Source: Alcaligenes aquatilis
GTDB taxonomy: Bacteria; Pseudomonadota; Gammaproteobacteria; Burkholderiales; Burkholderiaceae_B
DNA length: 64,000 nt
NCBI RefSeq assembly: GCF_003076515.1
Contig: NZ_CP022390.1
Coordinates: 1,612,001 to 1,676,000 of the forward strand
Reading direction: 5' to 3'
A model generated the notes under the pieces. It did not search any database. It had not been told where the DNA came from and saw only the letters and a list, made by a program, of their open reading frames with translations. This document shows positions 46,862 through 56,271 of this stretch, one piece after another (within the stretch, counting starts at the first letter, position 1; every line of letters begins with the position of its first letter). The position numbers and the translations under genes were made by a program.

Positions 46862-47848
46862 TTAATCCAGTGTCAAAACGGTAGACCCCGTCGTGCGACG
46901 ACCCGCCAAAGCCTCATGCGCCTGGGCAACCTGATCCAGTGCAAAGCGTTGGCCAATCAGCGGCTTGATCTTGCCTTGCAAAACCAGCTCGAACATCTCA
47001 TCTGCCGCGGCCTGCATGGTTTCCTGCGTCGGCACATAAGCCCCCAGCACAGGACGAGTCACATACAAGGAACCCTTGGCGGCCAGAGTCGCCAGATTCA
47101 CACCGGTTACCGGGCCGGAGGCATTGCCAAAGCTGACCATCAAGCCACGCGGTTGCAAGCAATCCAGCGAACGCTCCCAGGTGTCTTTACCCACACCGTC
47201 ATAAACGACCGGCACTTTTTGGCCATTGGTCAGTTCCAATACACGCTGCACTACATCTTCATAGGAGTAATCAATCACTTCCCAAGCACCATTCGCTTTC
47301 GCCAGTGCTGCTTTTTCGGGGCCGGAAACCGTACCAATCAATTTCACACCCAAGGCACGCGCCCATTGGCAGGCATACAAACCCACGCCACCGGCAGCGG
47401 CATGGAACAGAATCGTCTGGCCTTCATGCACACGATAAGTCTGGCGCAGCAAGTACCAGCAAGTCAGACCTTTCAGCATCATGGCTGCGGCCTGTTCAAA
47501 AGAGACGGCATCGGGAATACGCACGACACGGTCGGCAGGTACATTACGTGCTTGGGCATACGCCCCCAGGGGACTTTGACCGTAAGCGACGCGATCACCC
47601 ACTTTCAGGTGCGTGACACCCGAACCGACTGCTTCCACAATGCCAGACGCCTCAAACCCCAAACCATGGGGCAAGGGATGGCTGTAGAGGCCATTACGGA
47701 AATAAATATCGATAAAGTTCAAACCCACCGCCTTTTGCCGTATGGTGACTTCTTGTTCCTGCGGAGCAGGTAACTCTACCGAAGCCCACTGCAATACCTC
47801 CGGGCCTCCATTACGTTCAATCCGTATCGCCTTAACCATCTGCGTCAT
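46862..47848 (-). CDS. NADPH:quinone reductase, zeta-crystallin type
   Basis: 328 residues, zinc-free medium-chain dehydrogenase/reductase. The Rossmann loop AAAGGVGLYACQWARALG and the start AVGLNFIDIYFRNGLY are those of QOR1 enzymes such as E. coli QorA, which reduce quinones with NADPH. No zinc-ligand cysteines are present. SD AAAGGAG, 7 nt before the ATG. Monocistronic and divergent from the EamA gene; the in vivo substrate is unknown. Confidence 0.92.
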   Translation of the reverse strand: MTQMVKAIRIERNGGPEVLQWASVELPAPQEQEVTIRQKAVGLNFIDIYFRNGLYSHPLPHGLGFEASGIVEAVGSGVTHLKVGDRVAYGQSPLGAYAQARNVPADRVVRIPDAVSFEQAAAMMLKGLTCWYLLRQTYRVHEGQTILFHAAAGGVGLYACQWARALGVKLIGTVSGPEKAALAKANGAWEVIDYSYEDVVQRVLELTNGQKVPVVYDGVGKDTWERSLDCLQPRGLMVSFGNASGPVTGVNLATLAAKGSLYVTRPVLGAYVPTQETMQAAADEMFELVLQGKIKPLIGQRFALDQVAQAHEALAGRRTTGSTVLTLD

Positions 47849-47997
47849 TGTTTTACTCCTTTGATGAGGGGGCCCGTTGCAATGTCTTAGAATGATGCCT
47901 TACACGTATTGCCTGCCCGACCCCGCTGCCCTATCGCTGGCTGATCTAAAGCACCAGAATAGCGTAAATTTCACTCTTTTTTCTCGGATCGCTTTCC

Positions 47998-48858
47998 ATG
48001 ACGCATGGACGTGCTCTGGCAGCCATTCATGTGGCCGCCGTTCTGTTCGGACTGACCGGTATTTTTGGTGAACTCATCCAGGTCGGCGCCATGCTGATCA
48101 CCGCTGGCCGGGCCAGCTTTGCGGTCCTGGCCTTGTTTATCAGTATCCGCTCCCAAGGACGCGGTTTGGGGCAAGGCATGAAAGCCGCGGACTTTCGTAC
48201 CCTTCTTATGGCCTCCATCATGCTGGCCATTCACTGGGCCACTTTTTTTGTGGCCGTCAAAGTAGGCGGCGTGGCCATTGCCACCTTGGGTTTTGCCAGC
48301 TTCCCGGCCTTCATTACCCTGTGCGAATGGGCCGTATTGCGAGAGCGCGTCACGGTATCGGAATGGATCATTCTGGCTTTGGTCACCGTCGGTTTGTTGC
48401 TGGTTACCCCCTCTTTCGACTTTCAGGATCAATCGACCATCGGCTTGGCCTGGGCCATTGCCTCCGGTTTTACCTTTGCCATGTTCACCCTGATCAACCG
48501 CCGCGCTGCCAAACATTTGTCGGCACAGCAAGTGGCCTGGTGGGAGAACCTGTTTGTCGCCCTGATGTGCTGGCCTTTTGCCATACCGCTGCTGGGCGAT
48601 AGCACATTATTAGACTGGTTCTGGATTGCCCTGCTGGGAGTGTTTTGCACAGCGCTGTCGCACTACCTGCTGGTCTCTGCACTCAGCGTTCTGAATGCGC
48701 GCAGCGCCGGGATTGTGATCGCCCTGGAGCCCGTCTACGCCATTGCCTTTGCGGCGCTGCTCTTCGCTCAATACCCCAGCAGCCGTGCGCTGCTGGGCGG
48801 TGCCATCATGATTGGCGCCATCACTTGGGCAGGCCTGCGCCCACCCAAGTCCAACTAA
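47998..48858 (+). CDS. EamA-family (DMT) transporter
   Basis: 286 residues with ten membrane helices in two EamA repeats (about 5-135 and 145-280). It begins ALAAIHVAAVLFGLTGIFGELIQVGA and ends YPSSRALLGGAIMIGAITWAGLRPPKSN. Substrate unknown; relatives export amino acids or metabolites. Its last 36 bp are part of the 73-bp repeat that recurs at 50361, so the end of this gene exists twice in the window. Confidence 0.88.
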   Translation: MTHGRALAAIHVAAVLFGLTGIFGELIQVGAMLITAGRASFAVLALFISIRSQGRGLGQGMKAADFRTLLMASIMLAIHWATFFVAVKVGGVAIATLGFASFPAFITLCEWAVLRERVTVSEWIILALVTVGLLLVTPSFDFQDQSTIGLAWAIASGFTFAMFTLINRRAAKHLSAQQVAWWENLFVALMCWPFAIPLLGDSTLLDWFWIALLGVFCTALSHYLLVSALSVLNARSAGIVIALEPVYAIAFAALLFAQYPSSRALLGGAIMIGAITWAGLRPPKSN

Positions 48859-48895
48859 GGATTTAGGCCATCGCTTCCAAAGTCTGGGCGATGGC
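48823..48895. repeat. Left 73-bp direct repeat bracketing the MarR/4-TM segment
   Basis: Identical at 71 of 73 positions to 50361-50433. It holds the last codons of eamA (GLRPPKSN), 9 bp of spacer and, on the other strand, the last codons of the dehydrogenase (AIAQTLEAMA). The copy here belongs to the intact eamA; its dehydrogenase end is a fragment that continues on the minus strand into unrelated sequence. Confidence 0.85.
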
Positions 48896-49086
48896 CATTC
48901 TTGCCTTTTCCCTACTTATTGGCCCGATGGCGCAATACCAATCGGGCCAGAACATCAAATAGCTGGGCTCACCTAAGCTTTCATCCAGCATCCTCACTAA
49001 GAAAGAGCCCCCCCCCAAAGAGCGCCCTTTTCTGTCGATACTCAAAAGCGCTATGACTCAATTGAGCCACCTCAAAATGACAACCA

Positions 49087-49119
49087 ATTTCCATACTGGA
49101 AATCAGTTACCATTATAAT
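49087..49119 (+). promoter_or_regulatory. Palindromic operator next to a -10 box, before the island genes
   Basis: ATTTCCA-TAC-TGGAAAT (49087-49103) is a perfect 7-bp inverted repeat; TATAAT follows at 49114-49119. The palindrome covers the -35 zone, as in MarR-repressed promoters. It lies 64 bp before the 4-TM gene. A second 9-bp inverted repeat TGGCCCGAT/ATCGGGCCA is at 48920-48949. Confidence 0.45.
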
Positions 49120-49182
49120 GAGCTGTACAGCAATGACTGACGCTCTATCTTTCTCAACGCACAAGCACCTCGGAAGGTAACC

Positions 49183-49641
49183 ATGGTAAAAAAATCACCT
49201 GGGATAAAACCTAAAATTCATGCGATTGCTGGCGGCCTTGCCGGGATCGTAATCTTCAGTTTTCTGCTTTCCACGACGCTGGTCGAGATTCTTGGCAGCC
49301 AGCAAGAAATCGCTTTCGTAAAACGTATGATCGTTTTTCCAGGGCTATTCATATTGGTTCCGCTGCTTGCCCTCACAGGCGGGCTAGGGAAAGCGATGGC
49401 AGGCTCCGCCTCGCATCCCACACTGGCAATTAAAATCAAGCGTATGAAAATCATTGCCGCGTTCGGTATCGTGATTTTGATACCCAGTGCACTGGCGCTA
49501 TCCAAGCTAGCAGCATCAGGCACCTTCGGGCCAATGTTCATCCTCATCCAAACCATAGAAATTTTGGCTGGCGTCACAAACCTAAGCCTCATCATCTTGA
49601 ATGCTAAAGATGGTGCCGCTCTGTCAAAGCCGGGGTACTGA
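49183..49641 (+). CDS. Small membrane protein, unknown family (four predicted helices)
   Basis: 152 residues. Hydrophobic segments at about 13-32, 47-67, 87-106 and 117-138; basic N-terminus (MVKKSPGIKPKIH) and basic loop KIKRMK before helix three put both ends inside. No catalytic motif. Codon use is more A/T-rich than the flanking genes. SD GGAAGG. It precedes the MarR gene by 35 bp and is probably its target and partner, as in small regulator-plus-membrane-protein pairs. Function unknown. Confidence 0.7.
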   Translation: MVKKSPGIKPKIHAIAGGLAGIVIFSFLLSTTLVEILGSQQEIAFVKRMIVFPGLFILVPLLALTGGLGKAMAGSASHPTLAIKIKRMKIIAAFGIVILIPSALALSKLAASGTFGPMFILIQTIEILAGVTNLSLIILNAKDGAALSKPGY

Positions 49642-49676
49642 GACTGCTCAGCAGGAAATATCAAACGCCACAACAT

Positions 49677-50273
49677 TTGAAACCGGTACTATGGGATGCC
49701 ACTCAACTTACGGCGGCAACCGGTATCCACGAAAGGAGCTTAACGATTAGCAACTACTCTGATAGCAGTCAAAAGCAATCATTGACGGAAATCATTCTCG
49801 CCATTTTCCGCTTGAAAACTGCACTACTTGAAAATGGGAATGAGCTGGTGCGGACTATCGTGACAGATAGCACCAACTGGCAAGTCTTGGGCGCTCTCGC
49901 ACTCGCCAACCACGCCATGACCGCTCCCATGGTGGCTGAAAGTATGGGGATGACGCGCCAGGGAGCACAAAAGCGCTTGAACAAGCTCGCTGAAGACGGA
50001 TTGGTGAAACCACATTCCAATCCTCGCCATGATCGCTCGCCAATTTGGGAACTCACTGATACCGGGCAGGAAGCCTATCAACAGATCATGAGCCGCTATG
50101 ATGTCTGGCTCCAATCCCTACTTCCACAATTTCAATCCGCAAGCGCTGACTTAGCTACGACTCGTCAGGTGCTGACAGAGCTGGAAAAAGCACTCAATCA
50201 CACTGATATCAAAAACGACGTCCTACCCAACATTGATGGTGGGCACCCGATATCCAAAACCAACACACCGTAG
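49677..50273 (+). CDS. MarR-type winged-helix regulator of the acquired segment
   Basis: Up to 198 residues; the start is unsure. A wHTH core lies at about 75-135: VLGALALANHAMTAPMVAESMGMTRQGAQKRLNKLAEDGLVKPHSNPRHDRSPIWELTDTG, including the recognition helix and the wing. The frame opens at a TTG with no SD; AAAGGAG lies at about 49733-49739, followed 7 nt on by ATT (49746), a rare but possible start that would give about 175 residues. No effector domain is clear. It probably represses its own promoter at 49087-49119. Confidence 0.75.
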   Translation: MKPVLWDATQLTAATGIHERSLTISNYSDSSQKQSLTEIILAIFRLKTALLENGNELVRTIVTDSTNWQVLGALALANHAMTAPMVAESMGMTRQGAQKRLNKLAEDGLVKPHSNPRHDRSPIWELTDTGQEAYQQIMSRYDVWLQSLLPQFQSASADLATTRQVLTELEKALNHTDIKNDVLPNIDGGHPISKTNTP

Positions 50274-50360
50274 CGCACGTCATCGCCACAGCGGCCTTGT
50301 GATGTTCCGTGGTCGCTAGCTTTGAGCACTACTTCATGCAATCACTACAAGTACAAACCA

Positions 50361-50433
50361 ACTTGGGCAGGCCTGCGCCCACCCAAGTCCAGCTAAGGGT
50401 TTAGGCCATCGCTTCCAAAGTCTGGGCGATGGC
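50361..50433. repeat. Right 73-bp direct repeat bracketing the MarR/4-TM segment
   Basis: Second copy of the repeat at 48823. Its right part is the true end of the dehydrogenase gene; its left part is an orphan copy of the eamA tail (TGGGCAGGCCTGCGCCCACC), with no eamA before it. The two mismatches lie in the spacer and eamA tail. Confidence 0.85.
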
Positions 50434-51471
50434 AGCACCGACTTCTGAGGTGCTCGCCTGGCCGCCCAGATCGGGCGTACGCGGACCATTAGCCAACACC
50501 TGCTCAATGGCTTGCACTACTTCGGCCGCTGCCTGTGGGTAGCCCAGAAAATCCAGCATCAAGGCACCACTCCAGATTTGACCGACTGGGTTGGCAATAC
50601 CCTTGCCGTAGATATCCGGTGCCGAGCCATGCACGGGCTCGAACAAGGATGGAAACACACGTTCAGGGTTCAGGTTGGCCGACGGCGCAATACCGATGGT
50701 GCCGGTACATGCCGGGCCCAGATCGGACAAGATATCGCCAAACAGGTTGGAAGCCACCACCACATCGAACCAGTCCGGGTGCTGCACAAAGTGAGCACAT
50801 AGAATGTCGATGTGATACTTGTCCCACTTCACATCCGGGTATTGCTCGCCCATGGCGGCCACGCGGGAATCCCACCAAGGCATGGAAATCGAAATACCGT
50901 TGGATTTGGTCGCGGCGGTGACGTGCTTGCCTCGTTTTTTAGCCAGTTCAAAAGCGAACTTCAAAACACGGTCTGTACCGGTGCGGGTAAAGACGCTTTC
51001 CTGAATGACCACTTCGCGCTGCGTGCCTTCAAACAGGATGCCGCCGCTATTGGAGTACTCGCCCTCGGTATTCTCGCGCACGATAAAGAAATCAATATCA
51101 CCAGGTTCACGACCTGCCAGCGGCGAACGCACACCGGGCATCAAACGCACGGGACGCAAGTTGATGTACTGATCAAATTCACGACGGAATTTAAACAAGG
51201 ACTCCCACAGAGAAACATGGTCAGGCACCAGATCAGGCCAGCCCATGGCACCAAAGAAAATGGCCTCGGTATCCATCAACTGGGCTTTCCAATCTGACGG
51301 CATCATGGTGCCGTGCTTCTGGTAGTAGTCCGAGCTCCAGTCCAGCACTTTCCAATCAAAATTGATGGCGTGACGACGAGCAGCCACTTCCAAAATACGC
51401 AGCCCTTCAGGCATGACTTCCTTGCCGATCCCGTCTCCCGCGATCACGGCAATGCGATGAACTTTACTCAT
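50401..51471 (-). CDS. Tartrate dehydrogenase / D-malate dehydrogenase (TtuC/DmlA group)
   Basis: 356 residues, member of the isopropylmalate dehydrogenase family of beta-decarboxylating enzymes. Motifs: VIAGDGIGKEVMPEGL, FFIVRENTEGEYSNSGG (the phosphate/tartrate loop), the catalytic Tyr in it, and VVASNLFGDILSDLGPACTGTIGIAPSAN with the metal aspartates. The sequence GWPDLVPDHVSLWESLFKFRREFDQYINLRPVR is typical of tartrate/D-malate enzymes and not of LeuB. The final residues are within the 73-bp repeat. Substrate (tartrate or D-malate) is not settled by sequence. Confidence 0.9.
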   Translation of the reverse strand: MSKVHRIAVIAGDGIGKEVMPEGLRILEVAARRHAINFDWKVLDWSSDYYQKHGTMMPSDWKAQLMDTEAIFFGAMGWPDLVPDHVSLWESLFKFRREFDQYINLRPVRLMPGVRSPLAGREPGDIDFFIVRENTEGEYSNSGGILFEGTQREVVIQESVFTRTGTDRVLKFAFELAKKRGKHVTAATKSNGISISMPWWDSRVAAMGEQYPDVKWDKYHIDILCAHFVQHPDWFDVVVASNLFGDILSDLGPACTGTIGIAPSANLNPERVFPSLFEPVHGSAPDIYGKGIANPVGQIWSGALMLDFLGYPQAAAEVVQAIEQVLANGPRTPDLGGQASTSEVGAAIAQTLEAMA

Positions 51472-51600
51472 TCCTCTATCCTTGTGGTTTTAGCTGGCCG
51501 CAATGGCCTTATTTTGAAAAAGCACTGCTTCGTTCACGAAACAGCAGGCAGCCTGTCAGCTTCCACCGTGCTGGCAGACTGGCCCTCAATTTGAAAACGC

Positions 51601-52539
51601 TTAATAACCCTGACTATGATCCACTCGTCCGGCCGCTGGTTTACCTTGCTGCAAAAGCTCGATACGTGAGCCAATTTGCTCCAGCGCCAGCTCTCGCACG
51701 GTGATGCCCGAAATATGCGGCGTAACCATCACAGAAGGAATGCCCCAATACGGATGATCCGCAGGCAGCGGCTCGTGGGTGAAGGCATCCAGCAAAGCGC
51801 CTGACAGATGACCGCTTTTGAGCGCGTCCAGCACATCCGCATCGACCAAATGTCCACCACGAGCCACGTTGATCAAAAAACCACCGGGCTGCAAATTGGA
51901 CAACAGGTCGCGGTTGATCAGCCCTTCCGTTTGCGGCGTCAGTGGCAAAGCGTTGACCAGGATACGGCTGGCAGAGACGCACGCTTTCAGGCCCTCTTCA
52001 CCCGCATAGCAAGGGAAGTCCGCTTCATGCAGACGACGCGACCAGCCACGCACGGGATAGCCCAGGCTGGCGATGACCTTGGCAATCTTGCTGCCAATTG
52101 CGCCCAGCCCCAAGACGGCTACCGGCCACTGCCGACGATCAATCGGGCGATAGGCTTTCCACTTGCCCTCGCGCGCCTGCTCTTCGTAGGGCTGAAAACG
52201 ACCCACGGCACGCAGTACACCATACAAGGCATATTCGGCCATTTGCTCGGCCATGCCCGCGTCCTCCAGACGGTACAAAGGCATCTCGGCTGGGATACGG
52301 CCTGCCACCGCATCCACGCCCGCCCCCAGATTGAAAGTGGCGCGCAGCGTAGGTTCCTGCTTGAACAAGGCCGTATCCGGTTGCCACACCACGGCGTAGG
52401 TCGCCCCGGTGCTGGGCTGACCCGCTACGAACTCGTCAACTTTCCAATCAGGGTAGGCCTTGCGGAATTCGTCCGCCCAACGTGTGGTTTCTGATGGCCG
52501 TGCGGTGGCAATAATTAAATGCGGCAGTTGCAAGGGCAT
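51601..52539 (-). CDS. ghrA: Glyoxylate/hydroxypyruvate reductase A
   Basis: 312 residues, D-2-hydroxyacid dehydrogenase family. The Rossmann fingerprint VAVLGLGAIGSKIAKVIASLGYPVRGWSR lies at about 145-172; INVARGGHLVDADVLDAL and TPHISGITVRE supply the catalytic Arg, Glu and His region. It reduces glyoxylate and hydroxypyruvate with NADPH. Its start overlaps the HerA-like gene stop by one base, so they share a transcript, though the functions seem unrelated. Confidence 0.92.
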   Translation of the reverse strand: MPLQLPHLIIATARPSETTRWADEFRKAYPDWKVDEFVAGQPSTGATYAVVWQPDTALFKQEPTLRATFNLGAGVDAVAGRIPAEMPLYRLEDAGMAEQMAEYALYGVLRAVGRFQPYEEQAREGKWKAYRPIDRRQWPVAVLGLGAIGSKIAKVIASLGYPVRGWSRRLHEADFPCYAGEEGLKACVSASRILVNALPLTPQTEGLINRDLLSNLQPGGFLINVARGGHLVDADVLDALKSGHLSGALLDAFTHEPLPADHPYWGIPSVMVTPHISGITVRELALEQIGSRIELLQQGKPAAGRVDHSQGY

Positions 52540-54041
52540 TAACGTTTTCCTCCAAATAAAGAGCCCAATACCCCACGCAGCACTTTAGTGGCAGCCCGTT
52601 TGGTCTCGGTTCTAATCATGCTTTGCACCAAACCGTCTTTCTTGCCACCGCGCGGCCCTGTTGATCCAAATAGAAAGTCATTGACCACGCCCATCAAGCC
52701 ATCGTCCTTGTTTGCTGGTGCGCCGACCTGTGTGGCGCCTGCTGCACCATTGGCGGCAGCGTCCGCTGTTTTCTTGGCCAGCACCTCGTAGGCGGATTCG
52801 CGGTCAATAGCCTGGTCATATTTCAAGCCGAACAAGGAGGCTTGTCGAACCGCCTGTCGCTCGGCATCAGTGGCCGGGCCAATCCGGCTACCTGGAGCCA
52901 CTAGCCAGGCACGCTCGGTAGGCGTGGGAATGCCCTTGGCATCCAGCATGGACACCAAAGCCTCCCCCACCCCCAGCTCGGTAATCGCTGCTTCAATATC
53001 CAAACCGGGATTAGGGCGCATCGTTTGCGCTGCTGTCTTGACAGCCTTCTGGTCACGCGGCGTAAAGGCGCGCAAAGCGTGCTGAACCCGATTACCCAAC
53101 TGGCCCAGAACGGTATCAGGAATATCCAGCGGGTTTTGTGTCACGAAATAAATACCCACGCCTTTGGAGCGAATCAGACGCACGACCTGCTCGACTTTTT
53201 CCAGCAAAGCCTTGGGGGCACCTGTAAACAATAAGTGGGCTTCGTCAAAAAAGAAAACCAGACGCGGTTTGTCCAGATCGCCCACTTCCGGCAGGCGCTC
53301 GTACAGATCAGCCAACATCCACAACAGAAACACCGCGTACAAGCGGGGCGATTGCATCAGCTTGTCGGCGGCCAGCACGTTGATCATGCCGCGCCCAGCA
53401 GAGTCGGTACGAATCCAATCCATCACATCCAGGGCGGGTTCGCCAAAGAAGCGATCCGCCCCTTGGGTTTCCAGGCGCAGCAAGGCGCGTTGAATGGCCC
53501 CTACACTCGCGGCAGCAATATTGCCGTACTGATTACGCAGCTCGGCAGCACGATCCGATATGTCTTGCAGCAAGGCACGCAAATCCTTCAAGTCCAGAAT
53601 CAGTTGTCCCTCATCATCAGCCACCCGGAACAGAATGTTCAATATTCCTTCCTGGGTGTCATTGAGCTCCAGAATCTGGGCCAACAGCAAAGGCCCCATG
53701 TCGGAGATGGTGGCCCGCACTGGATGGCCCTGCTCGCCAAAAATGTCCCAGAAAGCAACCGGATTGGCGCCCCAGGCCGGTTCAGGCAGCCCCAGCTTTT
53801 GCAGACGCTCCTGCAATTTGGGATTGGGCTGGGCAGCCTGAGAAATTCCGCTCAAGTCTCCCTTGGCATCGGCCAGAAAAACCGGGGTTCCCTGCCGGGA
53901 AAAAGCCTCGGCCAGTACTTGCAAGGTGACAGTTTTGCCTGTCCCTGTCGCCCCCGTAATACAACCATGCCGGTTGGCCAGAGCAGGCAACAGGTAAATG
54001 GGAGTATTGCTGTTTTGAGCAAGCAAAATTGGATCGGCCAT
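52539..54041 (-). CDS. HerA/YjgR-type ATPase (DUF853)
   Basis: 500 residues. Walker A GATGTGKT (30-37), Walker B in [13 protein letters not shown], then [18 protein letters not shown] and [21 protein letters not shown] as in HerA-family P-loop proteins. The disordered Ala/Gly-rich tail and [12 protein letters not shown] are also like YjgR. HerA ATPases move DNA or act in conjugation, but YjgR itself has no settled role. Upstream of ghrA in one unit. Confidence 0.9.
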   Translation of the reverse strand: MADPILLAQNSNTPIYLLPALANRHGCITGATGTGKTVTLQVLAEAFSRQGTPVFLADAKGDLSGISQAAQPNPKLQERLQKLGLPEPAWGANPVAFWDIFGEQGHPVRATISDMGPLLLAQILELNDTQEGILNILFRVADDEGQLILDLKDLRALLQDISDRAAELRNQYGNIAAASVGAIQRALLRLETQGADRFFGEPALDVMDWIRTDSAGRGMINVLAADKLMQSPRLYAVFLLWMLADLYERLPEVGDLDKPRLVFFFDEAHLLFTGAPKALLEKVEQVVRLIRSKGVGIYFVTQNPLDIPDTVLGQLGNRVQHALRAFTPRDQKAVKTAAQTMRPNPGLDIEAAITELGVGEALVSMLDAKGIPTPTERAWLVAPGSRIGPATDAERQAVRQASLFGLKYDQAIDRESAYEVLAKKTADAAANGAAGATQVGAPANKDDGLMGVVNDFLFGSTGPRGGKKDGLVQSMIRTETKRAATKVLRGVLGSLFGGKR

Positions 54042-54180
54042 GATTGTTTGTTCTCTTCCGGATAGAATGCCAAGTGCCTAGATTCTAGCGACTTTCGCCC
54101 AAGCTCGGGCCTTGTCGCACAGACAGGTTAAAATAGATCTGTTTTTCTTTGAACGTAGTCTACTGAATTGGTAATACTTT

Positions 54181-54912
54181 ATGGCCGGACATAGTAAATG
54201 GGCGAATATTCAGCACCGTAAAGGTCGTCAGGACGCAAAACGGGGCAAACTTTGGACCAAGATCATTCGTGAGGTCACCGTGGCCGCGCGTGCCGGCGGC
54301 CCTGACCCCGAGTCCAACCCACGTTTGCGCATGGCCTGGGACAAGGCAACTGCGGCCAATATGCCCAAAGACAACATTCTGCGCGCCATCCAGCGCGGCG
54401 CAGGCGGGGCAGACGACGCCAACTACGAAGAAATTCGCTACGAAGGCTATGGCATTAACGGTGCTGCCGTGATTGTGGACTGCATGACTGACAACCGTCA
54501 GCGCACGGTCTCGGATGTGCGTCACGCCTTTACCAAAAATGGCGGCAATCTGGGTCTGGACGGCTCGGTCGTGTTTCAATTTCGCCACTGCGGTCAGTTT
54601 CTGTTCGCCCCAGGCACCTCGGAAGACACGATTATGGAGATCGGCCTGGAGGCCGGTGCCGACGACATCGTGACGGATGAAGAAGGCCTGATCGAAGTGC
54701 TATGCGCTCCCACGGACTACCCGGCTGTGCAAGCAGCGTTCCAGGCAGCCGGTCTGACCCCCGAAGTAGAGGGTGTCGTCATGAAAGCCCTGAACGAGAC
54801 CGAACTGAGCGGCGATGATGCCGTCAAAATGCAAAAACTTCTGGACGCACTGGAAGGCCTGGACGATGTCCAAGAGGTCTACACCACCGCTGTCATGGAC
54901 GAAGCCGAATAA
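54181..54912 (+). CDS. YebC/PmpR-family regulator
   Basis: 243 residues with the invariant start [32 protein letters not shown] and the block [22 protein letters not shown]. YebC proteins bind DNA in some bacteria and, in others, help ribosomes through polyproline stretches; which applies here is unknown. It stands just before purD, 48 bp apart and probably cotranscribed. Confidence 0.95.
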   Translation: MAGHSKWANIQHRKGRQDAKRGKLWTKIIREVTVAARAGGPDPESNPRLRMAWDKATAANMPKDNILRAIQRGAGGADDANYEEIRYEGYGINGAAVIVDCMTDNRQRTVSDVRHAFTKNGGNLGLDGSVVFQFRHCGQFLFAPGTSEDTIMEIGLEAGADDIVTDEEGLIEVLCAPTDYPAVQAAFQAAGLTPEVEGVVMKALNETELSGDDAVKMQKLLDALEGLDDVQEVYTTAVMDEAE

Positions 54913-54960
54913 CCTGATTCCTGAAAACTCCTCTTTGCGGGCCCTGCCCGACTCATCACT

Positions 54961-56250
54961 ATGAAGCTACTTGTTGTCGGCAGCGGCGGCCGTGAACACG
55001 CCTTGGCATGGCGCCTGGCCCAATCTGCACGCGTACAGACTGTCTACGTTGCCCCGGGCAATGGCGGTACCGCACGTGCCGAACGTATTGAAAACCTGGC
55101 GATCACCGATATCCAGGAACTGATTGCCTTTGTGAAGCAAGAAAAAATTGCCTTCACCGTCGTTGGCCCGGAAGCGCCTCTGGCCGCTGGCATTGTGGAC
55201 GCCTTCCGTGCGGCCGGCCTGAAAATCTTTGGTCCCACCCAGGCTGCTGCGCAGCTCGAAAGCTCCAAGGACTACGCCAAGGCTTTCATGGTGCGCCACA
55301 ACATTCCAACAGCCGCCTACGCAACCTTTACCGACCCGGACGCCGCCAAGGATTACATCCGCCAGCAAGGCGCACCCATTGTGGTCAAGGCCGACGGCCT
55401 GGCCGCTGGCAAGGGTGTGATCGTGGCTACCACGCTGGAAGAAGCACTGAGCGCCATTGACGATATTCTGGGCGATGGCCGCTTTGGTGCTGCCGGTGCC
55501 CGCGTGGTCGTGGAAGAGTGCCTGACCGGCGAGGAAGCCAGCTTCATCGTGATGTGCGACGGCAAGCATGTACTGCCGATGGCCACCAGTCAGGATCACA
55601 AACGTCTGAAAGACGGCGATCAAGGCCCGAACACGGGTGGCATGGGCGCTTACTCCCCTGCCCCTATCGTCAGTCCTACGCTGCACAACCGCATCATGCG
55701 CGAAGTCATTCACCCCACCATGCAAGGCATGGCCAAGGAAGGCTTGCCCTACTCAGGTTTTCTGTACGCTGGCGTGATGATTGACGATGGTCCGGACGCA
55801 ACCCGTCCGATCAAAGTGCTGGAATTCAACTGCCGCATGGGCGACCCTGAAACCCAGCCCATCATGATGCGCATCAAAAGCGATCTGACCGAAACCTTCG
55901 AGCTGGCTCTGGCTGGCAAGCTGGACGAGGCCACTATCGAATGGGATCGTCGTACCGCGATTGGCGTAGTACTGGCTGCGGCCAACTACCCCGAAGAGCC
56001 TCGTACCGGTGATGCCATCACCCAGTTTGCGAAAGACACCGACGAGTGCATCACCTTCCATGCGGGCACTCAAATGAAAGACGGTACCGTCGTCACCTCT
56101 GGTGGTCGCGTACTGTGCGTGACCGCCATGGCCGACTCCATCCGTCGCGCTCAGGAAGCCGCTTACGAGGCCATTTCCCAAACGCATTTCGACGGCAAGC
56201 AATTTCGCACCGATATTGGCTGGCGCGCCCTGCCCAGCAACGAATCCTGA
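54961..56250 (+). CDS. purD: Phosphoribosylamine-glycine ligase
   Basis: 429 residues, ATP-grasp. It joins glycine to phosphoribosylamine in purine synthesis. Opening MKLLVVGSGGREHALAW is invariant; ATP-grasp blocks include VVKADGLAAGKGVIVA, SFIVMCDGKHVLPMATSQDHKRL and EFNCRMGDPETQPIM. Heads a housekeeping run purD-hemF-nadD-rsfS-rlmH-maf. Confidence 0.97.
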   Translation: MKLLVVGSGGREHALAWRLAQSARVQTVYVAPGNGGTARAERIENLAITDIQELIAFVKQEKIAFTVVGPEAPLAAGIVDAFRAAGLKIFGPTQAAAQLESSKDYAKAFMVRHNIPTAAYATFTDPDAAKDYIRQQGAPIVVKADGLAAGKGVIVATTLEEALSAIDDILGDGRFGAAGARVVVEECLTGEEASFIVMCDGKHVLPMATSQDHKRLKDGDQGPNTGGMGAYSPAPIVSPTLHNRIMREVIHPTMQGMAKEGLPYSGFLYAGVMIDDGPDATRPIKVLEFNCRMGDPETQPIMMRIKSDLTETFELALAGKLDEATIEWDRRTAIGVVLAAANYPEEPRTGDAITQFAKDTDECITFHAGTQMKDGTVVTSGGRVLCVTAMADSIRRAQEAAYEAISQTHFDGKQFRTDIGWRALPSNES

Positions 56251-56271
56251 TTGTCGCAGCAAGGTCTTTTC

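Noticed and set aside
48863-49045. 60-residue minus-strand ORF ending IAQTLEAMA
   Set aside because: Its end is the dehydrogenase tail copied in the 73-bp repeat; the rest has no homology. Treated as part of the repeat junction.
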